Shown here piece after piece: positions 45,575 through 56,484 of a stretch of DNA of 64,000 nt; position 1 is the stretch's first letter; every line of letters starts with the position of its first letter. The position numbers were made by a program, and so were the translations under genes. Origin of the DNA: Lepus europaeus (taxonomy: Eukaryota; Chordata; Mammalia; Lagomorpha; Leporidae); assembly GCF_033115175.1 (NCBI RefSeq), contig NC_084827.1:124031701-124095700 (forward strand). The letters are read 5' to 3'. Below the pieces are notes generated by a model that worked only from the letters and a program-made list of their open reading frames with translations, ran no database searches and had not been told where the DNA came from.

Positions 45575-45770
45575 GTGTCAGCAGGGGCAGTTTTTGTGTC
45601 TCACTCTACCACCAGCCTAGGGGACAATTGGCAATGCTTGGAGACTTTTTTGCTTTTCATAACTAGGGCAGTAGGCAGGTATACTGCTAAATACCCTACA
45701 GTGCATAGGACAGCTACCCACATCAAAGGATTATCTAGACCAAAATGTCAGTATTACGGAGATTGAATTG
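45575..45770 (+). mobile_element. MER20-type hAT element
   Basis: 'ggggacaattggcaatgctt', 'ggagacttttttgcttttca', 'tgctaaataccctacagtgc' and 'atctagaccaaaatgtcagt' follow MER20 order closely. Confidence 0.8.
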
Positions 45771-46592
45771 TTTGGTAGTTTGCTTTTGACTCTTTTCCTG
45801 TTTTCCTGGAGAATCTTGATATCTACAATCACTTTCCTCAGAGCTGGTGTCTCTATCTGCTGGTACTCCATGCTATAAGTTTTATGTAGGTGTATTCTTA
45901 TGTGAAACTATAGGAATGACTATTTGAGGTATCTGCTAAATTAAGGTCTTTTGAGGCCTGAAACACTTACAGCAATATTTTTATTTCTTTTAGGTCTTCT
46001 GCCAGTTGATTATAGCCCAGTATGATCTAGCTTTAGGCTGGTTGTACCTATTGTATTCTAATAGGACTATTGAAATAATATCAAGAAGATACACATTTGT
46101 AAAATCATCAGCATTCAGTTTTACATTGATTGTATTCCACACAGATTAGAAAGCTGTGCTCTTCGTTTGATTTTTATTTTCGTCATTAGGACAAGATTAC
46201 AGACATTTCTTGCATTCTGTTATCACAAGTCCACAAATACAAAAGTTTTTAGATTCTAATAAGGTAATGGTATGTTTGTTGAATGTTATGTTATAGCCAC
46301 AGCAGCACTCCATAAACAAGCTTGTTGATATTTCTCCACCAAAAATGTATAACTATTAATTATAAGAGGGATAAATAGGAACTATAGTTTCAAGTCAGTT
46401 CAAATTTGATGTTCCTACCAGATTATTTTGCACTATCCTGATTAAAAACCTTTGATTTTTTTATTTGTTTTTAGAGCTTTCAGCATTATAGAAAAGCTGT
46501 TAAGGCACTGTACTACTTTTATTATAGTGGCAGTGGCTACAACTACTGCTTATGTAGAAAGGGTGTTTTATAATATCGCTTTGCTTTCATTT

Positions 46593-46921
46593 CATTTCAT
46601 TTTTTTTTTTTTTTAGATTTATTTATTTATTTGAAAGGCAGAGTTAAGGAGAGGCAGAGAGAGAGGGGTCTTCCATCTTCTGGTTCACTTCCTAACTGGC
46701 CACAACGGCCGGAGCCGCGCTGATCCGAAGCCAGGTGCCAGGATCTTCTGAATCTCTCACGCAGGTGCAGGGGCCCAAGGACTTGAGCCATCTTCTACTG
46801 CTTTCCCAGGCCATAAAAGAGAGCTGGATCAGAAGTGGAGCAGTGGGACTCGAACCGGCGCCCATATGGGATACTGGCACCGCAGGTGGAGGCTTTACCT
46901 GCTGTGTCACAGCGCTGGCCC
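46593..46921 (-). mobile_element. CSINE (intron 3, antisense) with 16-bp target duplication
   Basis: T-run and 'agatttatttatttatttga' to 'gtgtcacagcgctggcccc'. Perfect flanks CGCTTTGCTTTCATTT at 46577-46592 and 46922-46937. Confidence 0.93.
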
Positions 46922-47039
46922 CGCTTTGCTTTCATTTTTACCTGTTTCCTAATAGCTGATCTCAGAATCTCAGTTGTTACTTTTAAGTATTTGCTTTTTT
47001 TGTGCTTAACTAGAGAAAAAGTTTAGATATTTTTGTAAA

Positions 47040-47356
47040 TATTTTTTTTTATTTATTTGAAAGAGTAACAGAGGTGGAGATGTAGAAAGAGATCTTTCAC
47101 CTGCCAGTTCAGCCCCCAAATAGTTTCAGTGACTGGGACTGGGCCAATTGGAAGCCAGGAACCTGGAACTCTGTCTGGATCTCCCATTATTGGTGGCAGG
47201 GGCTCAGGAATTGGACCATCTTTTGTTGCCTTGCCAGCCGCATTAGTAGGGAGGTAGATAAGAAGCGGAACAGCTGGAGCTTGAATTCATGCTCTGACAT
47301 GGGATTATGCTGCATTGCAATCAGCAGCTTAACCTGCTGTACTACAGTGTCAGCTC
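47040..47356 (-). mobile_element. CSINE, older copy (intron 3, antisense)
   Basis: 'ttttttttatttatttgaaa', body, ending 'tactacagtgtcagctc'. Strongly diverged. Confidence 0.85.
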
Positions 47357-47397
47357 TAAGTTTAAACTCTAAATGTTACAGTTCTTTCCTCTTTACA

Positions 47398-47412
47398 TAT
47401 ATATATATATAA
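47398..47412. repeat. Short (AT)n tract
   Basis: Seven AT units, followed by further A/T-rich words up to about 47460. Confidence 0.8.
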
Positions 47413-48249
47413 AACATTTAAAACATATATGTATGTTTTAAAATTTAACAGTTTTTAACATTTTGCCACATTCACTTCATACGTAGTCATTATATACATG
47501 TATACAGTTTTTCTCTTGAAAACATATACTAGTGTCATAAAGTGAGGAATTCGTGATAACGATCATAGTCTGATGAAAGAAGGGTATATTGTTATATAAA
47601 AGATATGCTTCAGTGAAGAAGTAACTAGAGAGTATAAAAATTGGGAGGAGCGTCTTTCTCTTAAGGTGAAACGATATCAATTTCTTTTTGAGTTATTCTG
47701 TATGTATTGGGTAATTTTTCCACTTTGCTTCCAAATACTGTCTTTTAAACATTCTGTTTATTCTGGACATGCAGAATTACACACAAAGGAAGCTAGCTTT
47801 CAATATGGACTTCCACTTTTATATATATATTTTGTTTTGCACTTAAGTGCAATTAGGTTGTAAAAGGAAACATTAAACGAATTTAAAGAGCATAGTGGCT
47901 CAACATATAAAGGTTGATTTCTCCTTCATAGGAAATACACTGTGGTCCAGAGAATCTCCTTGGTAGCTCTTCCATGTGTTGATTTGGGTCTTGCATCTTG
48001 CAGCTGTGCTGTTTGGAACCTGTATTCAGACAGGACAGTTGGAGGATCATGTGCCAGATTTTAAGTGCTTTCGTGTGAAAATAAGGCATGGATTAGTCAT
48101 ATGGCCTCAACTGACTGTTAGAGGACTGAAAAATGTGAATTATGTGGAATATATGGGTCTTCTCTTAGAAATCAGTTTCTCTACCACATAGGCTATATTT
48201 TTGCTTGAGTGGGTGACTCACTTCAGAAGAGTAAAGAGGAAATAATTGA

Positions 48250-48450
48250 GTACTATTAGCCTGGCACTGTACTATGTTCCCCAGAATAGTAAACTAGTAA
48301 TACATTATTTTGTGTAGTTAACAGTTACGAAACTAGTATCATTATTCTTAGATTTCAAAACTGAATCTGAGAGTTATTTAGAAACTTGTCAGATGTCACA
48401 TATATAGTGCTTATACATGACAGATCCAAGGTATTCCAGGCTTGCCTTAG
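48250..48450 (-). mobile_element. MIR fragment
   Basis: 'agcctggcactgtactatgt', 'tagatttcaaaactgaatct' and 'gaaacttgtcagatgtcaca' follow antisense MIR order. Confidence 0.55.
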
Positions 48451-48830
48451 ACATGAATATCAGTGTTTTTGCTTTTACTTAGTACTGTTTGGAAAACCTG
48501 GTTGATTGGTACATGCTTAGTGTAATCCTGTCCCACTTGTTTGCTTGTCTCTTGAAGGGTCTAAAACTCTTGCTCCAGCATTTTAGTATCTGGAAAGTAA
48601 GGTCTAGACTGTGAGTTAGGGGGAGGAGAGTTCCTTTCTCTGGCTTGGGTGTGTGCTAACACTTCTTAGGTTCTTACTTTTTAAATTATCATTCAGAAGC
48701 AGAACATTCCCCAAGTTGCCAGCTCTTTTACATTGGTGTCTTTCCTTCTAAGGGAGGAGGACAGGGATTACATATGACATCATAGAAAAGCCAAATCTTT
48801 GTTTTCTGCCTTGTAGTGCTTTGAGTCTGT

Positions 48831-48868
48831 GTTTTTTTTTTGTTTTTTTTTTTGTTTGTTTTTTTTTT
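48831..48868. repeat. T-rich tract with single G interruptions
   Basis: Runs of 9-12 T separated by single G or GTTT, ending 'ttttttttgattg'. It may be an old poly(A) tail, but no attached element was recognised. Confidence 0.8.
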
Positions 48869-50848
48869 GATTGTTTTTGGGCAAAGGAGTAACTTCTAAA
48901 TCTACCTCTTTTTTATTTTGGGTATGGTGAAGCAGACCATGTTTATGAATGGAGTTGGAAAAATCTCTCTATAGATAAGAATTTTTGTGCTCTATGGGGG
49001 AAGAGTACACTTCTCTAGAACTTCAGGGGCTTTCAAAAACTCCTATCTCAGCAACTTGTACTTGCACAACATTGGACATTTTGTAGAAATTTGGCTTTAT
49101 ATTAGGTCCCTCTTATTTTTATCTTACTTTATATGGCCTCATAGTTTGTATAGATCTTGCTTTTTTCCCTAAATTTAGAAAATATACAAGCAAATTATTC
49201 CCAGATACTGATATGGGACTTTGTGCTTTTTTCTACCCAATGAATCTCTTTGGAAGGAGGAGGAGCTTGGGCCTTAGCAAAACAAACCTAGTGTTCTGTG
49301 ACCTGACAGGTTTATAAAGTCCATTTTGGATTGATGAAACTTGTTTTATCACTCAGATATGTGCCTTGTGGCTTGTCTAAATGCAGTAATTAATGTTAAA
49401 TTCCAAAGCTTTGCCTCTGTGGACATTTCATCAAGTTTTATAAGGCTGTATAGCAAAGAGCAGAAACTTGTTTTTGATATGATGATTAACATTAATGATT
49501 AACACAATGAAGATCAGATTTTCAGAGTTATTAAATTAAACAAATTTTAAAAAAATCCCTGCTCCTTCTACAAGTATTTGGTCCTTAGTGTACGTAATAC
49601 TAGTTTTATGGTTATTGGTAACAAATGAAACTTCGAGTGGAATTGTAGTTTTTCATCATTCATTCTTTGTCTGAAGTTTAGTCTGCCTCTGTGGGAAGAA
49701 TTTGGACCAGTTATATCATTCTGAAGTTTGTTTAATGCTTCAGTGTCCCAGAGCAAATATACTTTGTCATTCTGTTTAGCTTCTAGCTTGTCTGGGGAAA
49801 AATAAAGACATCTCTAGTCAGAAATTGCTTTTGGGAGTATAACTCCACATCTCTGGTCAGTGAAAGGCCTGGGGAAGCATGAATTTTGTTACTGTTTTAT
49901 TTGCCTTTACTTATAAATCATCGTGATGACCCTCCCTTCACATATAGGCATCTCCATTTTTTAAACACCATTCATTCCCATTTTGTAGTTGATTTTTTGT
50001 AGTTAGTTTTGGCCTTTATAATCTTACAGGTCGTTTATAAATGAATCACTTTTTCACATTAAATTTTAGTAGGTCAAGAATCCATTTCTTCAGGGTCCCC
50101 AAGAGAATTGATCTGAGAAGGTTGTGGTTACGTATTTTTTTTTATGGCTTCCTATTGCTTTCTGTAGTCTTCTCAATCTACACAGTAGTACAACAAAATA
50201 TAGGGGGCACCATTAGGCCTTGGCTTATGTTGTTATTCTTGCTTCACACTTGTTTCTAAAGGTACTAGTGGTATTTGTTGGATTTATGATATACATACTT
50301 GTACTAAAGTTACCTGGTATCACAATGAAGAAAAATCTGGTATTTGAACACAAATTAGAGGCATGCAGTCTATAGGGAATTTAGTGACATTTTTACCTGG
50401 GGTCCCTGTGGTTTTTCTTCATTTTATTTATATTGATACCTTTTAAAATTTTTCAGACGTTTTTATTCTATCTTCTCTGTTGCCTCAGATCCCAATTTCC
50501 ATTAGAGGACTTTGCCAGATATTCATTTTGTTCTTTTTAAACCCTTTAGTAGACATATTGCAAATAATTGTTTTTCTCTTCTGTTGAGATTTCATTTTTT
50601 TTTTTTTTTTTTGCAACTGACTTTTTATTTTGGAGAGCTTGTAACATATACAAAAGTGAATAGACTAGTGTGATAAACCCCTGTGTAGTCTTTGTCAAAT
50701 TTCAGTAGTTACCAATCCAGGGCTAATTGTTTCATCTTTGCCTCCATCTGTTTCATCCTCCTATATTTCATTGAAGCACATCTCACACATGTACTTTCAA
50801 AGATGCAGATCTTTCAGTATTCATTTAAAAAAATGAAAGACTCTTTTT

Positions 50849-51155
50849 GTTGTTTTTATTTAGTTGAAAGGCAGAGTGACAGAGAGATCTTCTGTCCACT
50901 GGTTTATTCCCCAAATGCCTAGAATAGCTGGAGTGATACTGTGCAGAAGCCAAGAGCTAAGAACTCCATCCATCTGGGTCTTCCACGTGGGTGGCATGGA
51001 CCCAAATACTTGAGTCATCATCTACTGCCTCCTAAAGCGCACATTAACAAAATGCTGGATCCACTACAGAGGCAGGGATCAAAACTCAGGAACTCCAGTA
51101 TGGATGCTTGTGTCCCATGCTGAGACTTAGCCAGCTGTACCACAACACCTGCCCT
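50849..51155 (-). mobile_element. CSINE (intron 3, antisense), inside the old L1-like remnant
   Basis: 'ttgttgtttttatttagttg' to 'gtaccacaacacctgccct'. The flanks AAGACTCTTTTT (50837-50848) and AAGACTCCTTTT (51156-51167) differ at one base. Confidence 0.9.
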
Positions 51156-51279
51156 AAGACTCCTTTTAAGTTAACCACAATGCCGTTACCATACCTAAAA
51201 ATTTTGTAGTAATTTCTCAGTCATTCAAATTTATGAATATTTTCACGAATGTTAGTTATCCCTTCCCTCCAACTTATTT

Positions 51280-51615
51280 TTGTTTATTTGTTTTAAAATA
51301 TTTATTTTATTTATTTAAAAGGCAGAGTTACAGAGGGATTGAGAGAAAGCAAGAGATCTTCCATCTGCTGGCTTTTTTCCCAAATGCCTGCAATGGCCGG
51401 AACTGGGCCAGGCCAAAGCCAGGAGCCAGGAGTTTCCTCTAGGTCTCTCACATGGGTTCAGGGGCCCAAGCACTTGGGCATTCTCTGCTGCTTTCCTAGG
51501 TACATTAATGGGTAGCTGGATCGGAAGTGGAACAGCCAGTACTTGAACCAGCAACCATAAGAGAGGGCTGTGTTGCAGGTGGCAGCTTTTACCTACTACA
51601 CCACAACACTGGCCC
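51280..51615 (-). mobile_element. CSINE (intron 3, antisense) with 15-bp target duplication
   Basis: 'aatatttattttatttattt' to 'acaccacaacactggccc'. Perfect flanks CCCTCCAACTTATTT at 51265-51279 and 51616-51630. Confidence 0.93.
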
Positions 51616-51724
51616 CCCTCCAACTTATTTGAATCAGGATCTAAATAAAGTATACATTGTCATTGGTTGATATGTCTTTGATATCTTCTGAACTATAAGT
51701 TTCTTCTCTAAGAAATATTCTTAG

Positions 51725-51893
51725 GGACAGAGTCAGACAGAGTGTGAGCAATCCAGGTCTCCCACGTGGGTGGTGGGAATTGAATTACTTGAGCTATTTC
51801 CACCACCTCCTAGGGTCAATATTCTCAGCAAGCTATTGTTAGGAGCAGCTATGAATACTGAGCTCACGTCCTTACCACAGTGTCAGCTTCTAG
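51725..51893 (-). mobile_element. CSINE remnant with large internal deletion
   Basis: Only about 170 bases remain: 'gacagagtcagacagagtg', 'ccaggtctcccacgtgggtg' and an end 'taccacagtgtcagcttc'. Confidence 0.65.
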
Positions 51894-52144
51894 ATTAAAT
51901 GCCTGTCCCTCTCAACTTTTTTCTTTTCCATTTTTACAGTGTATTGAAATTAGGTTGATTTTCTTAGAGTATGTAATTTGTTCATTAGTTTCCTGTGTTG
52001 TGTTTAATATTTTTCTCTGTGCTCAATATTTCTTATAAATTTGGGAGTTAGGTCAAGAGACTTGATCAAATTCAGCCTGAATTTTCCTTTACATTTATTT
52101 TCTCTTTTGTCAAAACATCTTCTTAGGTGGTAGTTTGTTTTTCT

Positions 52145-52169
52145 TTTTTGACAGGCAGAGTTAGACAGT

Positions 52170-52201
<32 letters not shown>

Positions 52202-52480
52202 TCTTCCTTTTTCCGTTGGTTCACCCCCGCAAGTGGCCGCTACGGCCGGTGTGTTGTGGCTGGCGCGCTGGGCCGATCCGAAGCCAGGAGCCAGGTGCTT
52301 CCTCCTGGTCTCCCATGGGGGTGCAGGGCCCCATCCTCCACTGCACTCCCAGGCCACAGCAGAGAGCTGGACTGGAAGAGGAGCAACCGGGACAGAATCC
52401 GGTGCCCTGACCAGGGCTAGAACCCGGGGTGCCAGCGCCGCAGGCAGAGGATTAGCCTAGTGAGCTGCGGCGCCGGCCCT
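52145..52480 (-). mobile_element. CSINE, young subfamily, with 15-bp target duplication
   Basis: Full-length young copy: 'ttttttgacaggcagagtta' to 'gagctgcggcgccggccct'. Perfect flanks GTAGTTTGTTTTTCT at 52130-52144 and 52481-52495. Confidence 0.94.
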
Positions 52481-53541
52481 GTAGTTTGTTTTTCTAGCAG
52501 GAGATATCTAAGTAGCAGCCATTGCAATACATCTCTAAAGAGAAATTTACCCTGTCTTCAGTCTTGTGAGTTAAATGGTATAGGCAGGATAAGAAGTACG
52601 TAAGTCTTTCCCCTGTTTACCAGTTTTGTTTTCTCTTTCAAAATAATTAAGTATCCTTTCCAGAATCATTAAATATTCATATTTGTTGTGTTCCAGTCCT
52701 TTGAAGTACTTCAGTATATTCCCATTATTATCCCTACAGAACTTCTTAATTTTAAATAATGTTCATTAAAGCTAAGTTGCCTTGTCTTTGGAAACTTTAG
52801 ATGTGTAAACATTGTGTGCACATATTTGGTGGTAAAATGATACATATGCATACATACAACTTAATCATTTCACTAGGTAATATTTTGAAAACAGTACTTA
52901 ATGAAGTATTGTTTTAAACATACGACATTTTTCTAACCAGTGCTTCCCAGTTCTTTGTCAGTTGTCAAGATATAATTAAAACCTTAGCGTTAGAATAACT
53001 AAAATATCTGTGTTAGAACCATAGCCCTGTTTTAATGTTTTTGAATTAAACTAAGGCACTAGATTAAGGTGGAAGGCAAACCTTTGTTAGAATCTAACTA
53101 ATTTATCTCAATAACTGGATTTAAAAATTAACCCTGTTGGTATCTAAATATACAAGGCGAGTAGCCTTCTTCTGGGCTGGATTGTGTATTGCCTTGGAAG
53201 GCATTGAACATTCTTGGACTCTGCTGACTAAGTAAACTCTGATAGGGCCCCTCCTTGTGTTATGATCACCTACAATCCACTTCTGTCTTCATTTCCAAGT
53301 GTCTTGGGGATAGGAAAAGGGGTTATCACTTCCACATGGAAGTACTAGTCTAGATTCCATATTACAATGTCAGCAAATTATAGTGCTATTGTAAACCAAT
53401 TTCGTATGGCTTTGTTGTGAAAATGTATAATAATTTCAAAGTAAGATTTCTTATGTTAAATCTATCATGATCAAATTTACAAGTTTTGCTACATTTGGAA
53501 TTGTCAGATATGCTAAAAATACTCTTATCATTTTACTTTTT

Positions 53542-53865
53542 GTTTTGAAAGTTTTATTTACTTGAAAGGCAGTTACAGAGTGTGGGGGGAGAGAGAGATC
53601 TTTTAACCACTTGTTCACTCCAGAAATGGCCACAATGGCCTAGGCTGGTGGGCCAGGCCAAAGCCAGGAGCCTGGAGCTCCATCTAGGTTTCCACGTGGG
53701 TGGCAGAGACCTAAGCACTTGGGCCATCTTTTATGCTTTCTCAGACACATTACCAGGGAGCTGGATTGGAAGCAGAGCAGCTGGGACTTGAACTAGTGCC
53801 CATATGGGATGTGCTGGTGTTGCAGATGACAGCTTAACCTGCTGAGCTGTGAATGCTGGCCCCAG
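53542..53865 (-). mobile_element. CSINE (intron 3, antisense) with 13-bp target duplication
   Basis: 'gttttgaaagttttatttac' to 'gctgtgaatgctggcccc'. Perfect flanks CATTTTACTTTTT at 53529-53541 and 53866-53878. Confidence 0.92.
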
Positions 53866-54689
53866 CATTTTACTTTTTATATCTCAGCTCTGAAATCTTA
53901 CAAATTTGAACTTTGTGCATGAGCTCAATGTGTACAAAAACACACACTGTCTTGCAAGGATGTGGCTTTGTGTCCTTTGGATCTTTGTATTCCAAAAATT
54001 TTACTGTATTTTATTTTTAAGGAAAACCTTAGTACAAATTTTCTGTTAGCCTGTTGCCTCAATTGTGCTTTCTGTTTTTTCTTTTATTTCTAATTTCTCT
54101 CCAGTGATTAAACTTTTCCTTTTTCTCTGATTTATTCTTTCATTTTTCTTTCCTTATTTACTATCTGGAGTGTATGTGGGTACATGTAGCCAGTTCTTCA
54201 ATTTTCTGTCTTATATTTCTTTCATCTCTGTTATTTGGCTTTTCTTATTGCATTTATTTCAGAAAGATCATTTGATAATCTTACCAATCAATATTTTTTT
54301 TTCTTATGATTTATGTGCCTACCTTCTTAATTCTCTTTAATTTCAGCTTCCTTTGACATTTCTGGAATGTTTCTTCTTTATTCTGGTTACTCTTTAGTGT
54401 TTATTATTTCCTCTTACAAGCAATATCTTATTATTTTTTTTCATCCTTGTACCTTTTATCTGTTCCCATATCCCCTAGGCACTCATGCCACATTGTATCA
54501 CAGATGTGTTTTGATTATTGAATTCGCTCAGAATCTCAGTGTTTGTCCATCAAACCTTTCTGCATTTGATTCCTCACTTATTTTATCTCCTGTTATATAA
54601 AAGCTCTGTTTTGTAGCAGAACTGTTTTCCTACCCCAAGGGTATAACTTGAGTTTCCAGGTTTTGCATCCTTGTTTGCTTTCTCTCAAT

Positions 54690-54960
54690 GCCTAGGTTGG
54701 CATTGGTCCTCCAAACAGTACTGATCCTTTATGGTCCACTTCAAATTCTACATGGAAGTGATGCCTTTCCTGCACATATCTCTTGAGAGACTTTTATTTA
54801 ATTCACAGTTTCTTGTCATGTTCCCTTTCTTTGCAGCTAGACTTTTCTTTAGGACTGGGTACAAATCTTAAGTTTCCTTGTATTATCAACTTTCAGTGTC
54901 ATGCCCTTGTGCTTACTAAATATGAGAATTATTTCAATTAACTTGGTTGAAACTAGGCTA
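54690..54960 (+). mobile_element. L2 fragment
   Basis: 'atggtccacttcaaattcta', 'gatgcctttcctgcacatat' and 'atcaactttcagtgtcatgc' follow L2 3' order; strongly decayed. Confidence 0.45.
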
Positions 54961-55954
54961 CATTCTCAAAGTATAGTTACCAAACTACCTTGCTTTACTA
55001 ATACAACTTAGTTTACCTCTGTTGTCTTGGGTAAATGTTAGTAGCATTTCCTTTCACTTTCTGAAATGCTTCAGTTTATGTGATAAATTATAGGATCATC
55101 TTACTCTGATGCTATAAATGGGCACTGTTCTGGTTAAGCTTGGTGAGTCAAGAGACTTGTAATCAGCAATTATTCAAAGCAGAGATTCTGATTTAGTAGG
55201 CAAAACTATATAGAATTATGTCTGGAAGTCCTCTGCCAACCCACACTGTGAATGTGTAAGATTGGGGAATGGAGTGGAAATACAGGGAAAAAGACATCTA
55301 GAAGAAGGTGTGGTATCACCAGATAAGTAGGCTAACTCAGGCATAAAGGAAGGAGTAGGTAGAGATGTGGAGAAAAACAGTAAAGACGATTAGAATCCTC
55401 AGCCGGCTCAGTGAGGCCTTTGAAAAGTGAAGGTAAAGATTCTGATGTGTAAAGACACTGTCAGAGATCTGCAGGGCAGTGAAGTTAGGGATTCTGATGG
55501 AGAAGACACACAGAGCTGTAACTTGAGTTGTGTTGGCTGCAGAGATTTGGGTGAATGACAAATGACTGTTGGCGGAGTGGTGAGAATCTGGATCAATTCA
55601 TCTTTCAGGTCTTCTAATATACTGTTTTTAAATATGGATGAGGGTCTTTTAAAATTTTATTTTTAATCGTATAGCAACAGTGGTAGTCACTATTAAATAT
55701 TTGGCAACTAAAAAGAGTGTCCACTTTTGTGTTTGTCCATCTTTGTGTTTTAATAATGAAGTTTACAAGTTGTGGTTTAACAATGACATTTACTTTTCCA
55801 GCTTTGTATGTGGATATTCAGAGGCTTTAATATCACAAACAGCAAACAATATAGAAGCCCAGTTGGGAGTAGCTGGAAATATATATAGCCTTTAAAACCA
55901 ACTATTTGCATGCAAATGTGACTTTATTGTTTACCAATTACCCTGAAATGGCTT

Positions 55955-56284
55955 TTTTTTTTTTTTAAAGATTTTTAAGATTTATTTGTTTATTTGAAAG
56001 GCAAGAGTTACAGAGGTAGAGATCTTCTGTCTCCTAGTTTACTCCCCAAATGGTGGCAATGGCTGGGGCTGGGCAGCCTGAAGCTAGAATGCTGGAAGTC
56101 CATCTGGATCACGTGTGGGAGGCAGGGGCCCAAGCACTGGCCCGTCTGCTGCTGCCTACCCCCCGGATATATTAGCAGGGAGCTGCATCGGAAGTGGAGC
56201 AGTTTAGGACTTGAGCTGGTGCTCCCATGTGTTGCTGGCATTGCAGGCAGCAGCTTAACCTGCTACACCACATCTCCAGCCCCA
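55955..56284 (-). mobile_element. CSINE (intron 3, antisense)
   Basis: T-run and a doubled 'aagattt' tail, GA tract, body, ending 'acaccacatctccagcccc'. Confidence 0.88.
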
Positions 56285-56425
56285 TAAAGGATTTGTTTTA
56301 ATGGATTTCTATATTAATGAGTGTCACCTTTGGGCCACATGATAAAAGTACTGGTTTAGTATATTTAGTTATGGATCACTTCTTCTGATCTATTTTCTTT
56401 TTCTTTGTCATTTCTGTTTCTGTGT

Positions 56426-56450
56426 GTGGAGGGATGTGTGTGTGTGTTTC
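56426..56450. repeat. (TG)n-rich tract
   Basis: GTGTGTGG, an interruption, then GTGTGTGTGTGT just upstream of the L1 3' end. Confidence 0.75.
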
Positions 56451-56484
56451 TTTGGCTGAGATATATTATTTTCTTTTTTATTTA

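Larger units (their letters stand above)
50590..51690. mobile_element. Ancient L1-like remnant split by two SINEs
   Basis: Left piece 50590-50836 ('agtgaatagactagtgtgat', 'ctcctatatttcattgaagc'), middle piece 51168-51264 ('ttaaccacaatgccgttacc') and right piece 51631-51690 ('gaatcaggatctaaataaag', 'ggttgatatgtctttgatat') keep the order of a common old mammalian repeat. I believe it is an L1M 3' region. Orientation and family are not certain. Confidence 0.45.

Noticed and set aside
48920..48960. Bases reading 'gtttatgaatggag', considered as the next UBE2E3 exon
   Set aside because: The match to the expected Tyr-Glu-Trp region is only about a dozen bases. The flanking codons do not fit and there are no splice sites in phase.
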